A stretch of DNA of 64,000 bases from NCBI GenBank assembly GCA_965230375.1, contig CBDDKU010000006.1, positions 1-64,000 of the forward strand, in the 5' to 3' direction. How positions within the stretch are numbered: position 1 is the stretch's first letter; every line of letters starts with the position of its first letter. Under the pieces are notes generated by a model, which was given only the letters and a program-made list of their open reading frames with translations, made no database searches and was not told the DNA's origin. The translations under genes and the position numbers were made by a program. Below are positions 33,109 to 42,726 of this stretch, one piece after another. Source of the stretch: CBDDKU01 sp965230375. Its GTDB lineage: Bacteria; Bacteroidota; Bacteroidia; Flavobacteriales_D; Cryomorphaceae.

Positions 33109-36048
33109 TTACTCATTCGAGTCGTATTCTGACGGTTCTATTCCACTAATACCAAAACCAAAATTCATCAACGAGGCGTCAACAAGATTTATATAGCTAT
33201 CGCAATTTAAGTCAGCGCTCCCTTGGTAGTTTGGATCGCCCAGTATACTTCCGAAGCATACATTAAAACAAGAAGCGTCAACGACATTGATCTTGTTGTC
33301 ATCATTCACATCACCACCTACATATATCCCTGTTATAATCTGTTGGACTCCTCCGAGCAAGATATAATTGTTATATCTCTTTTGAAGATAATTCTTCGGT
33401 TTAAGATAAATATCATACGCCCCTGGAGTAATTCCCTCTAGTATAAAGTCCCCATATTCATCAATGGTGGTAAAAACTTCCTGAACAAACACATTTGTAC
33501 CCGGCTCATAGAGCATTGCTTTAAGTTCGATGTCGCTGCAGTTAGCGTATAATTGAATATTGCCTGTCAAACTTGCGCAAATGGGGTTCTCAGGTCCGTG
33601 AATGATAAGATCCAGTACAATGGTACTATCGCAACCATTCTCATTTGCGTAGGAAAGTAAGTATATGCCAGTTTCTGTATAGGTCACTTCATCGAAGGTG
33701 AACGAACCGCAGACCTCTTCTTCGATAAAGGTGTCTTCAGGTGCATCAAATACCGTTAAGGATAAATATACAAGGCTATCACAGCCTTTGGAATTCACTA
33801 AAGTCACCAGAGTTGTTTGACTCTCTGTATAAACTTGATCTTGAAATTCCACAGATCCACATCCAACTAATTCGATGAAAGAAGAGGTGGACTCCAGCAA
33901 AGTGAAATTAATTGTAATGGTACTGTCGCAACCGGCCATATTTGGAATAACTTGTTCGTACTGACCTGATGCATAGAATGATTCGCCATTGTACACCAGT
34001 GAATCACAAGACTCCAGAAAGACCTCGGACGATGAATTTTGACCATCTAAAATGGTAATGTCGAGTATATAGTCGATTCTACACCCAGCCGTGTCGACGT
34101 TCAGTACCTCATATACTCCACTTTCTGTGTATTCCTCTCCGAGAAAATTAAATGACTCACAAGTTGTAGATTCAATTAAGACGTTGTCCGGACACGTGCT
34201 TTCTGTTCGGAATCTGATAGGAATACTGTTTTCACCAAGATGATACCACATTCCATCTTCATATAAGGTGGCGGAAGGACGTTCTGAGCCACCACCAATC
34301 GGGAGATAAACTTCATTGACTCCTCCGGGAATTTGGACTTCAGCCTGATAAATAAGGCCTGGATCAACAATTATTGGTTCTGGAAGTTCAAAGCTCACCC
34401 ATAAGTAAGGCTCCGGATCAGTAGATTCCCACATCCAAACATCTTCTTCTTGAATGATGTACTGCAGCGATTCAGCGATTTCAGGATCCGTTAAGTCAAA
34501 TACAACTTCATTTTCTACATCAGCATCAAATACACTTCCAATCCTGACATTGAATAACACATCTGAATTTACAACTGTTTCAGGTCCGCTTTCAAAAGAA
34601 GCAAACACGGTTTCAATGTGGGTAATTTGGATACTTCCTCCTTGGGGTTCTGCAAATTTATAGGGCACACCCCAAATGACTCCATTGTTTATCTGCGAGT
34701 AAAAACTTCCATCTGCAGGTCTATCATTACGCATGGTGCTGGGCTCAATAATCGGTGTGTTTGGGTCATCGCCTGTAATTAAAAAAGACTTCGTGTCACC
34801 AATATTTGTCTCTGGGAAACTGTCTTCTTCATCTTGTACAATCACGTAGTCGATTTGGTATTCACCAATAGTAAAGTTTGGAGAGTCCGATATGTCTACA
34901 TCGTTTATCCAAATTCTTATAGTTTCACCACTTGGTATTTCAGAGATAATGTCCGAAGTATGTGTTTCGACTTGACCATTTGGAAAAAGAATGCTTGCTT
35001 CTAGGTACACATTATGTTGGTCTTCTGACCCATTATTCTCTATTTCTTGTCCAAGATTTAATGGATGTACACAGTGCTTGGGCATCTCTTCATACTCCAG
35101 CCCATCATAAAAATCTTCAAAACTGGGATCGTTGGTTTCAAATGGTGAAAACTCGATGAAATTGTTGTACCAACTTTGGTTTGCAGAAAGTTCATTCTCG
35201 GGCTTTGCGTTAATTCGAATATCGTCGATCATCCAGTAGTAGTGCGATATGCTCGGACTCTCGAGTGCGAACCTGAAGTAAATAGAACTAAGATCAACTT
35301 CATTCGTCAACTGCTCTGAAAAATCTATCTCGATGAACTCTTCAATATATTCATTCCCATTGCCAAAAAACACGTCATAGCCTGTCCAAGTGCTTCCTCC
35401 ATTAACAGAAACTTGAACTTCGGCCATGTAATTATTGCAACAGAAACGCAGACTTTGATGAAAAGAAAGCAAAGCTCCATTCTCTGCCCCTGTTAGATCG
35501 ATTTCGGGAGAAACTAAGTAGCCGTTTATTGGTATTGTGGTGAAATTTGAGTTTGAAGGTTCTTCTCCTTCAACAGTGGTTGAATTAAACCGGTCCATGT
35601 CGATCATAACGAACCCGTTTTCCTCAGAATCAGAATCTATCGTAGTTGCAGACCCAAAAAAGTTTGGAATCTGATCACCATATTGTTCACTCACTCCTTC
35701 AAGCGCTAGACTGGGATCATATCCATTTCCACTTCCTTCTGGAAATGTCGTAAACCAGAGCTCTCCGTGTTCTCCTGAAGTAGTGAATGATCCAAACTCT
35801 GTGGATCCTTCCAAGCCGTTACTAAAGTCTTCGTAAAAATAGATGCTTACAACATCATCATTGAATGTTGCTGGTTGAGCGGCAAGTGGTTTGTTATGTT
35901 TAGCTTTTTTCGTCCCTGCAACTGATGGGATAGTTACAGACTCTACTTGCGAATAGAGATTTGAGCTAAAAAGAGCAATTGAGATAATTAGCAAGCAGGT
36001 CAAACTATTGGGCACAAGAGTGCACCTATCTTTCATTTGGTTCATCAT
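33109..36048 (-). CDS. Large secreted protein with Cys/Gly-Cys-Asp-Ser repeats and a C-terminal dockerin-like domain
   Basis: 979 residues. Signal peptide at about 1-33 (SSNLYSQ). The N-terminal half has MAM/jelly-roll-like domains (FYEDFSNGLEG, SFHQSLRFCCNN, YYWMIDDIRINA). About 660-880 holds four repeats of about 65 residues with the pattern C-x-S/F-x-F, Y-T-E-S-G-x-Y, G-C-D-S-x-x-x-L-x-L, as in Bacteroidota adhesins. A short carboxypeptidase-regulatory-like domain follows. The end (about 905-965) has two Ca-loop motifs, DVNDDNKINVVDAS and ADLNCDSYINLVDAS, as in type I dockerins. No T9SS sorting domain is seen. Start ATG 36048 or the ATG at 36036, since the leader repeats M-M-N-Q-M. Confidence 0.8.
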   Translation of the reverse strand: MMNQMKDRCTLVPNSLTCLLIISIALFSSNLYSQVESVTIPSVAGTKKAKHNKPLAAQPATFNDDVVSIYFYEDFSNGLEGSTEFGSFTTSGEHGELWFTTFPEGSGNGYDPSLALEGVSEQYGDQIPNFFGSATTIDSDSEENGFVMIDMDRFNSTTVEGEEPSNSNFTTIPINGYLVSPEIDLTGAENGALLSFHQSLRFCCNNYMAEVQVSVNGGSTWTGYDVFFGNGNEYIEEFIEIDFSEQLTNEVDLSSIYFRFALESPSISHYYWMIDDIRINAKPENELSANQSWYNNFIEFSPFETNDPSFEDFYDGLEYEEMPKHCVHPLNLGQEIENNGSEDQHNVYLEASILFPNGQVETHTSDIISEIPSGETIRIWINDVDISDSPNFTIGEYQIDYVIVQDEEDSFPETNIGDTKSFLITGDDPNTPIIEPSTMRNDRPADGSFYSQINNGVIWGVPYKFAEPQGGSIQITHIETVFASFESGPETVVNSDVLFNVRIGSVFDADVENEVVFDLTDPEIAESLQYIIQEEDVWMWESTDPEPYLWVSFELPEPIIVDPGLIYQAEVQIPGGVNEVYLPIGGGSERPSATLYEDGMWYHLGENSIPIRFRTESTCPDNVLIESTTCESFNFLGEEYTESGVYEVLNVDTAGCRIDYILDITILDGQNSSSEVFLESCDSLVYNGESFYASGQYEQVIPNMAGCDSTITINFTLLESTSSFIELVGCGSVEFQDQVYTESQTTLVTLVNSKGCDSLVYLSLTVFDAPEDTFIEEEVCGSFTFDEVTYTETGIYLLSYANENGCDSTIVLDLIIHGPENPICASLTGNIQLYANCSDIELKAMLYEPGTNVFVQEVFTTIDEYGDFILEGITPGAYDIYLKPKNYLQKRYNNYILLGGVQQIITGIYVGGDVNDDNKINVVDASCFNVCFGSILGDPNYQGSADLNCDSYINLVDASLMNFGFGISGIEPSEYDSNE

Positions 36049-36344
36049 CGATTGGTTTTAATTGGTCTAACAAAATAATGATTTGAACATACTTTCTAGA
36101 GAAACAGCAATAAGTTGACAAATTCTTAAACTGGGATGCTCTAGAGAATGGTACAGTTCTCACTTAATTCTCAAGACCTAGTATATCCGGTAAAAAGTAT
36201 TAAGCCAGCTTAAAAACGAAAGCGATGTCATACATTAAACGAGGGTTGCAACCCCTCGGAGCTGGAAACAGATTGTTAATCGTTTCTTTCAGTTTATTTC
36301 TATTCTGAAATTGCAATCATCATATTGCATATTGACCTGAATCA

Positions 36345-37796
36345 CTAAGGATTGTCTTTTGCATCTTTTGTTAAATCAATGATTTGAATCATATACATCA
36401 GTTTGAATCCAAATTTCTTGTCTTTAGGTTTGGTTGCCTTTACACCATAGTAGACATACCTGTTTTCAGCTAATTTTTGGACACTCATAGGAACTTTCCA
36501 GCCAATTTTCGCGTCTGTATTTAACTGCTCGTTTTCAGTGTCGACGATGGGCATTTGAGACGTTGTGAAATCAACATCTCCATTTGTTAGGTCAACTGCG
36601 GATGTATAAAAGTGAAAATATCCGGGGTGACGACCTATTAACCTCTCATTCGAAATCAATTCGTAGTAGTGTACATCTGCATCGAAAAAAGAGATGAACT
36701 CATTTGGCATCATTGGTATTTGGCCACTCCACAACAGGGATCCATTTAGATCATATTTGCAAATTATACTTGATGTACAACGATATCCGTATTCAAAGTG
36801 ATTGTGTTCCAATCTTTGTGAATAGGTGCCGTTAGCGAGAATTCCTTCTTCAAACATATCATGAATCACAATTACCTCTTTATCTTCCGTTAAAAATGGT
36901 TCATAGGTTCTTGCATATGAACGTTCTTCTTTAAGTCTCATTTTCCCTTTCGATCCGGGTTGTTCATTTCTAAGAGAGTCAATGGTAGATCTGGAGGAAG
37001 AAGTACGGTTTGTCCCATCGAAAACGATGAAATAGAAAGCATCAATACTTGGCGTCTTTGTTATATCAGATCCTGCCAAATAAGTCTTCTTACCGTCTAC
37101 AAGCACTTTACCGGATAGCACAAACTGTATATCTGTTAAATCCAATACCATTGACTCATTTGTGTTCAAGTTGTACCTGATTAACTTGGTAAGTGGATTA
37201 AAATTGATTCTACCTATACTGCTCACGTGAAGAATGATTTCATCCGAATCTCCAAGAACCTGGACATCTGAAATCTTCTCTCCAGAAGAATTAATGAGTT
37301 CATCATAAATATCAATATATCTGGACTGTTGTTTCTTTGGATCAATCACTAGGATATCTTGATCGAAATAGAGAATTCCTTGATCCTTCCACTGGACTAG
37401 TCCTTGCGGATATTCCTTAATAGGTAGATCTCCATTGTACTCCTCGATATTATAGAGTACGTCACCAGCGAAAAGGAAATACTTAATTTTATTGGCATAA
37501 ACCAAGTAAGATTCATTTGAAAGTTTTATCGTTCCCTGCTTTCTTATACCCTTTTCATCAATCTCAATGGTTTTAGAAGTACCGGATGCAAAATCTTCCC
37601 CAGCAAATACTTCGAGAGTAAATGGTTTGTCATTTGTCTGCACACCAGATAAGATACCCATATCTTTAATGGGGACTAGGGCGTGATGAATTGTGTTTTT
37701 TTTCAATTGATATTGTTTACCGTCTAACACTTTTGCCTGCGCAAAGCAAACGGCCGAGCTCAACAAAATAATGCTGAAGAGAATCGTCTTTTTCAT
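36345..37796 (-). CDS. Unknown secreted protein
   Basis: 483 residues from ATG 37796 (MKKTILFSIILL), the start that gives a clean signal peptide (cleavage near VCFA-QA). A longer in-frame ATG at 37853 was rejected. I do not recognise a family. The middle has alternating beta-strand patterns (ILYFDQDILVID, TKLIRYNLNTNESMVLDL, ICKYDLNGSLLWSGQI) that suggest a beta-propeller-like fold. No sorting domain, lipobox or catalytic motif is seen, so it is probably periplasmic. The upstream 296 bases before the dockerin gene contain only a weak GC hairpin (36240-36258) that could terminate this transcript. Confidence 0.6.
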   Translation of the reverse strand: MKKTILFSIILLSSAVCFAQAKVLDGKQYQLKKNTIHHALVPIKDMGILSGVQTNDKPFTLEVFAGEDFASGTSKTIEIDEKGIRKQGTIKLSNESYLVYANKIKYFLFAGDVLYNIEEYNGDLPIKEYPQGLVQWKDQGILYFDQDILVIDPKKQQSRYIDIYDELINSSGEKISDVQVLGDSDEIILHVSSIGRINFNPLTKLIRYNLNTNESMVLDLTDIQFVLSGKVLVDGKKTYLAGSDITKTPSIDAFYFIVFDGTNRTSSSRSTIDSLRNEQPGSKGKMRLKEERSYARTYEPFLTEDKEVIVIHDMFEEGILANGTYSQRLEHNHFEYGYRCTSSIICKYDLNGSLLWSGQIPMMPNEFISFFDADVHYYELISNERLIGRHPGYFHFYTSAVDLTNGDVDFTTSQMPIVDTENEQLNTDAKIGWKVPMSVQKLAENRYVYYGVKATKPKDKKFGFKLMYMIQIIDLTKDAKDNP

Positions 37797-37935
37797 AGTT
37801 TTTCGTTCGATAAGTGGGCGAATATATAAACTATTGTAGAAGATGACGTGCACTTGTAATAAGGCAATTTGCCATATGAAATTCAGGCTTCGACTTGCTC
37901 AGTTCCCTTCTTAGTGCGACTTTTGAGCTGCTGAA

Positions 37936-38721
37936 ATGAATATTCCTTTTGTAAAATATCACGGTACAGGAAACGACTTTGTCCTGATCGACAATCGAGC
38001 TGAATTTTTTCCGGAAAATGATTTGGATCTGGTGAGAGCCATTTGCGATCGTCACTTTGGGGTAGGATCCGACGGACTCATGCTTATCCAGAACCACGAC
38101 GAAGCCAATTTTGAAATGGTGTTTTTCAATCCAGATGGTAGCAAAAGCCTTTGTGGTAACGGTAGCCGCTGTGCGGTTCATTTCGCTTTCGGCTTGGAGA
38201 TGATCCCCGAGAGTGGCACCATGCTTACTACCGACGGTCTCCATGCCTACCAAATCGATGAAAAAAAGGTGGGAATCGAGCTTCATCCGGTTAAGGACGT
38301 AGAAGCGATCGGAGATGACTTTTTTGTAAACACGGGCTCGCCCCACTTAATCGTTCAGTGCAATGAACTCGACCAATTCCCCGTTGTGGAATCAGGGCGT
38401 AAGCGCCGGTATGAAGAGCAATTTGAATCGATAGGTGGCACGAATGTGAATTTCGTTGGCAAGCTAAATGGTGAAAACCACTTTCGTGTGCGGACTTACG
38501 AGCGCGGTGTTGAAGATGAAACCCTGTCTTGTGGAACCGGTGTCACAGCAGTAGCATTAGCAATGGCCAAAGCTCACGATATTGAAAACAGTATTTTGAT
38601 CCAAGCGGAAGGCGGCTCCCTTGAAGTGACATTTCGCAGAGAGGGGAACGGCTTCGAAAATATTTGGCTTTGGGGCCCCGCTCAAATGATTTTTAAGGGA
38701 GAATACCATGTTGGAAAATGA
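37936..38721 (+). CDS. dapF: Diaminopimelate epimerase
   Basis: Converts LL- to meso-diaminopimelate for lysine and peptidoglycan synthesis. 261 residues. The two catalytic cysteines are present: Cys73 in SLCGNGSRC and Cys199 in SCGTGVTAVA. The N-terminal KYHGTGNDFVLID is typical. It is first of three overlapping genes; its last 14 bases overlap the acetyltransferase gene. The shared unit with mltG links it to cell wall work. Confidence 0.97.
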   Translation: MNIPFVKYHGTGNDFVLIDNRAEFFPENDLDLVRAICDRHFGVGSDGLMLIQNHDEANFEMVFFNPDGSKSLCGNGSRCAVHFAFGLEMIPESGTMLTTDGLHAYQIDEKKVGIELHPVKDVEAIGDDFFVNTGSPHLIVQCNELDQFPVVESGRKRRYEEQFESIGGTNVNFVGKLNGENHFRVRTYERGVEDETLSCGTGVTAVALAMAKAHDIENSILIQAEGGSLEVTFRREGNGFENIWLWGPAQMIFKGEYHVGK

Positions 38722-39232
38722 CAAAATAACCCTACGTGGGATCGAAATAAAAGACGTTGATTTCCTGTACAAGTGGGAGAATGACCGGTCGAATTGGAGT
38801 ATTTCCCACACCATTTCTCCTTATAGCCGACAGGTTTTGATGCACTACATCGAGAATGTTACTGACGTTTACTCAGATAAACAGCTTCGATTGGTGATTG
38901 AATCCATTGAGGAAAAACGACCGCTTGGCACGGTAGATCTATTTGATTGTGATTTTAAGAATCGGAAAGCTGGAATTGGAATCCTTATAGCCGAGCAGAC
39001 TGATCGCAACAAAGGGTGGGCTTCTGAAGTGCTTAACCTAATTTTACCATACTGCTTTCAGGTTCTCAATCTGCACCAGGTTTATTGCAATATCCTCGAA
39101 AACAACCCCGAGAGCATTCATCTCTTTGAAAAATACGGGTTTAAAAAGTTGGCACTCAAAAAGGATTGGGTGCTCGTAGATGGTGAATTTCAAAATGAGT
39201 GGTTGCTCCAAAAGATAAATGAAGATGAGTAA
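38708..39232 (+). CDS. GNAT-family N-acetyltransferase (RimJ/RimL-like)
   Basis: 174 residues, acetyltransferase fold: L-R-G-I-E-I-K-D-V-D-F-L-Y-K-W-E-N-D at the start, the acetyl-CoA loop I-A-E-Q-T-D-R-N-K-G-W-A-S-E-V at about 97-111, and Y-C-N-I-L-E-N-N-P-E-S-I-H-L-F-E-K-Y-G-F. This is the RimJ/RimL or SpeG-like subgroup (Acetyltransf_3); the substrate is unknown. Overlaps of 14 bases at both ends bind it to dapF and mltG translation. Confidence 0.88.
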   Translation: MLENDKITLRGIEIKDVDFLYKWENDRSNWSISHTISPYSRQVLMHYIENVTDVYSDKQLRLVIESIEEKRPLGTVDLFDCDFKNRKAGIGILIAEQTDRNKGWASEVLNLILPYCFQVLNLHQVYCNILENNPESIHLFEKYGFKKLALKKDWVLVDGEFQNEWLLQKINEDE

Positions 39233-40274
39233 GCCAAGAAGACGAAGGTTTAGGCTTTTTTTGCTGGTGTTGCTACTTGTAGCTGCCTTCGCTGGAAAAA
39301 AGATCTATGATGGTATTTACGGAGCAATTATAGATATCGAAACGGAGTCTGCAGCTTTTTATATTCCTACAGGATCCAATCAAGCGACTGTACTATATGA
39401 GCTAGAAGAGCAGAACTTTATCGATAAAATCGGTAAGCTGGATTGGGTCATGGAGCAAAAGAATTTCAAGGAGCAGAACATCGTACCCGGGAAATATACG
39501 CTTCGCGATGGTATGAGCGCCGCTGAGCTTGTAGATCACTTAAGAGCTGGGCGCGGCAAGGAAGAAGTGAAGGTCACTTTTTCGTCTTCCAGATTTCTTT
39601 ACGATGTGGCCGGAAAGGTGGCTAGAACGCTTGAAGCTGATTCCCTTGATCTACTTGCTGCCTTCAACAATCCCGAGATTCAAAGGAAATACGGATTTGG
39701 ATGGGAAACCTTTCCGACCATGTTTTTGCCCGATACCTACCAAATGGATTGGGCAACAGATGCTGAAGGTTTTATCGCTCGAATGGCAAGAGAATACAAA
39801 GCCTTTTGGAACGAAGAAAGACTTGAATCAGCGCGTGAAATAGGGCTTTCTCAAAGTAAAATCACCATCTTAGCATCCATCGTCCAAGCAGAGCAGCAAC
39901 TCTATCCCGACGAGAGACCAAGGATTGCCGGCCTGTACATCAACCGACTAAATCGTGGCATGCGGCTGCAAAGTGACCCAACCGTGGTGTATGCCGTTGG
40001 CGACTTCAATATCAATCGGGTACTGACAAAACATCTTTCCGTCGATAGTCCCTACAACACGTACATGTACAAGGGGCTTCCACCAGGACCCATCAATATC
40101 CCTTCTAAAACGTCTATCGATGCAGTGCTCAATGCCGAAGACAACCGGTACATTTATATGTGTGCTAAGGCGGACTTTTCTGGCTATCACGCCTTTGCTT
40201 CAACTCTTTCAGAGCACAACAGGAATGCTCGTGCGTTTCAAGTAGCCATGAATCAAAGAGGAATTTACAGATAG
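39219..40274 (+). CDS. mltG: Endolytic murein transglycosylase MltG (YceG-like)
   Basis: Cuts nascent peptidoglycan strands at the inner membrane. 351 residues: a basic N-terminus, a single membrane helix (about 12-26), a LysM-like part (about 45-115) and the YceG domain. The active-site segment is ILASIVQAEQQL (Glu225), where E. coli has ASIVEKET. Further family signatures are GLYINRL, MRLQSDPTVVYA and YNTYMYKGLPPGPI. The first Glu of the E. coli segment is Gln here and the second Glu is kept. ATG at 39219 overlaps the upstream gene by 14 bases; ATG 39225 is an equal choice. Confidence 0.95.
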   Translation: MKMSKPRRRRFRLFLLVLLLVAAFAGKKIYDGIYGAIIDIETESAAFYIPTGSNQATVLYELEEQNFIDKIGKLDWVMEQKNFKEQNIVPGKYTLRDGMSAAELVDHLRAGRGKEEVKVTFSSSRFLYDVAGKVARTLEADSLDLLAAFNNPEIQRKYGFGWETFPTMFLPDTYQMDWATDAEGFIARMAREYKAFWNEERLESAREIGLSQSKITILASIVQAEQQLYPDERPRIAGLYINRLNRGMRLQSDPTVVYAVGDFNINRVLTKHLSVDSPYNTYMYKGLPPGPINIPSKTSIDAVLNAEDNRYIYMCAKADFSGYHAFASTLSEHNRNARAFQVAMNQRGIYR

Positions 40275-40314
40275 GCAAAACAATTCCTTTTTACTCTTGT
40301 TCAAGAACCGTTCT

Positions 40315-42726
40315 ATGAAGAGAGAAACCATTTTACTCGTTGTCTTATTTAGCTTCTTGAGCTTATTTGCGAATGCGCAACCCGGTGTCATCAAAGGCCG
40401 TATTTCGAATGTCATTAACAATGAGCCAATTCCATTTGCGAACGTGGCTATACAGGGTACGGCCAAGGGCGCCGTTTCTGATGAGAACGGGGCGTATCAG
40501 ATAGACGGACTGGAACCGGGTCTGTACAATATTCAGGCTTCTTTTGTCGGTTTTAAAGGCAAGACAGTTTTTGAAGTTGAAGTTTTTGCAAAGCAACCAA
40601 CGGATTTAGACATTGGTTTGGAGCCGAGTGCCACGGCTTTGGAAACTGTTGAAATTACTTCTGAAGCCTTTGAGCGACCCGAAGAAACTCCACTTTCTCT
40701 CCAGTCAATTGGTACAAACGAGATTCAACGTAACCCAGGTGGAAATAGAGATATTTCTAGAGCTCTTCAAGTCTTACCTGGCGTTTCATCGACCGTGTCG
40801 TTTAGAAATGACATTATTATCAGAGGTGGAGCACCCAATGAGAATCGGTTTTACCTGGACGGCATCGAAGTTCCCGTTATAAACCACTTTGCTACCCAAG
40901 GTTCTTCTGGCGGCCCGGTGGGAATGATCAATGTCAACTTTATTCAAAACGTTGACTTTTACTCAAGTGCCTTTCCTGCCAATCGGGGAAATACCCTTAG
41001 TTCGGTTTTGAGCTTTGAACAGAAAGATGGAAATCCTGATAGGCTGAAGACAAACATTACACTCGGATCTTCAGATTTGGGCGTCACCCTAGATGGGCCG
41101 CTCGGAGAGAATACATCCTATATTTTCTCTGCAAGGCGATCTTATCTCCAGTTTTTATTCTCCGTTCTTGGCTTACCGTTTCTACCGACATACAACGACG
41201 CTCAGTTCAAAGTCAAGCACCGATTTAACGATAAAAATGAGATTGTGTTCATTGGACTTGGTGCCATAGATGATTTCGAGCTCAATCAAAGTGCAGTGGC
41301 AGATGCTGAGACACCAGAAGAAGCCCGTGAAGCCGAGTATCTACTCGGAAACTTACCGGTTAATGAGCAGTGGAATTACACCGTTGGAGCCAATTACAAG
41401 CATTACGGAAAAAGCGGTTTCCAGAATGTGGTGGTGAGCAGAAGTCACCTGAACAATTCTGCTACCAAGTATGAGAATAACGATGAATCAGATCCTGCAA
41501 ATCTGATTTTGGACTATAATTCAGAAGAGATCGAAAACAAAGTCCGTTTGGAACATATACAGCGAGCTGGGGCATGGAAGTTTAATGTTGGAACCAATTT
41601 TGACGACGTCACCTACACCAACTCCACTTTCAATCGGATAGCTACAGAAAACGGACTTGAAACCATCGATTTTGACTCGGAGTTGAATTTTCAGCGTTTT
41701 GGATTATTTGGCCAAGTGAGCAGGACTCTGCTGGAAGAGCGAATGACGGTTTCATTCGGCTTGCGAACCGATTGGAATAACTTCGGTCCGAGTATGGATA
41801 ATCCACTTGAGCAGATTTCACCACGGCTTTCTGCATCTTATTTCCTGACACCAAAATTAAGCCTGAGCGCCAGCGCTGGGCGATATTACCAATTGCCGCC
41901 TTATACCGTGATCGGTTATAGAGATAACTCTGGTAATCTTGTCAATCGAGAGAATGATGTGACATATATCCAAAGCGACCACCTCGTTGCTGGATTGCGC
42001 TACACGTTCAAATCGAACACGCAGGTATCTATTGAGGGGTTTTATAAGAAGTACGATAATTATCCATTCACCTTGCGGGATAGTATAAATCTGGCCAATT
42101 TAGGTGGAGATTTTGGTGTAATAGGTAGTGAGCCCGTAGCGAGTATTGGTGAAGGAAGAGCTTACGGAGTTGAGTTTTTGGTTCAGCGAAAACTCTTCAA
42201 TGACATTTACGGTATCGCTGCCTTAACCTTGGTCCGCAGTGAGTTTACGGATAGAAACCAAGAGTACGTCCCCTCTTCATGGGACAACCGGTACATCTTG
42301 AGTATGACTGCAGGGAAGAAGTTTAAGAAAAACTGGGAATTCGGAATGCGTTTGCGCGTATTGGGTGGAACGCCATACACGCCGTTTGATCGTGAAACGA
42401 GTGCTGACAAAGATGTGTGGGATATTCGAGGAAGTGGGGTAGAAGACTGGAGCCAAGTAAATTCTCAAAGACTAGAAGATAGTTACCAACTCGATGTCAG
42501 AATCGACAAGAAGTACTTTTTCCCAAAGTGGAGTCTGAATTTTTACTTCGACGTAGAGAATGTGACAAATCAGCAAACCGATCTTCAGCCTTATCTTGAT
42601 GTGGTGAAAGATGATTCAGGTAGCCCAGTTACCGATCCCAATGATCCGTCAAAATACCTTTTGGAAGAGATCCCGAATACGGCCGGTACCATCCTACCAA
42701 CTATTGGTGTGGTCGTGGAGTTTTAG
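40315..42726 (+). CDS. TonB-dependent outer membrane receptor with carboxypeptidase-like N-terminal domain
   Basis: 803 residues from ATG 40315; a TTG six codons upstream is not needed. Signal peptide (LSLFANA-Q), then a carboxypeptidase D regulatory-like domain (about 22-105, VIKGRISNVINNEPIPFANV), plug (about 115-225, NRDISRALQVLPGVSS, NDIIIRGGAPNENRFYLDGI) and 22-strand barrel pattern to the end. It should import a TonB-energised substrate. No SusD partner or transporter lies beside it, so the ligand is unknown. Its stop codon overlaps that of the convergent batE by 4 bases, with no terminator between. Confidence 0.93.
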   Translation: MKRETILLVVLFSFLSLFANAQPGVIKGRISNVINNEPIPFANVAIQGTAKGAVSDENGAYQIDGLEPGLYNIQASFVGFKGKTVFEVEVFAKQPTDLDIGLEPSATALETVEITSEAFERPEETPLSLQSIGTNEIQRNPGGNRDISRALQVLPGVSSTVSFRNDIIIRGGAPNENRFYLDGIEVPVINHFATQGSSGGPVGMINVNFIQNVDFYSSAFPANRGNTLSSVLSFEQKDGNPDRLKTNITLGSSDLGVTLDGPLGENTSYIFSARRSYLQFLFSVLGLPFLPTYNDAQFKVKHRFNDKNEIVFIGLGAIDDFELNQSAVADAETPEEAREAEYLLGNLPVNEQWNYTVGANYKHYGKSGFQNVVVSRSHLNNSATKYENNDESDPANLILDYNSEEIENKVRLEHIQRAGAWKFNVGTNFDDVTYTNSTFNRIATENGLETIDFDSELNFQRFGLFGQVSRTLLEERMTVSFGLRTDWNNFGPSMDNPLEQISPRLSASYFLTPKLSLSASAGRYYQLPPYTVIGYRDNSGNLVNRENDVTYIQSDHLVAGLRYTFKSNTQVSIEGFYKKYDNYPFTLRDSINLANLGGDFGVIGSEPVASIGEGRAYGVEFLVQRKLFNDIYGIAALTLVRSEFTDRNQEYVPSSWDNRYILSMTAGKKFKKNWEFGMRLRVLGGTPYTPFDRETSADKDVWDIRGSGVEDWSQVNSQRLEDSYQLDVRIDKKYFFPKWSLNFYFDVENVTNQQTDLQPYLDVVKDDSGSPVTDPNDPSKYLLEEIPNTAGTILPTIGVVVEF

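Noticed and set aside
36240..36258. CGAGGG...CCCTCG hairpin between the unknown secreted gene and the dockerin gene
   Set aside because: Followed only by TTTAATG; too weak to call as a terminator or RNA gene.
37831..38346. 171-codon minus-strand frame opposite dapF
   Set aside because: dapF on the plus strand has both catalytic cysteines and is complete; the antisense frame has no recognisable features.
39880..39900. Possible loss of the catalytic Glu in MltG (ASIVQAE versus ASIVEKE)
   Set aside because: The second Glu of the motif is kept and the rest of the domain is normal, so I treat the enzyme as active; an alignment would decide.
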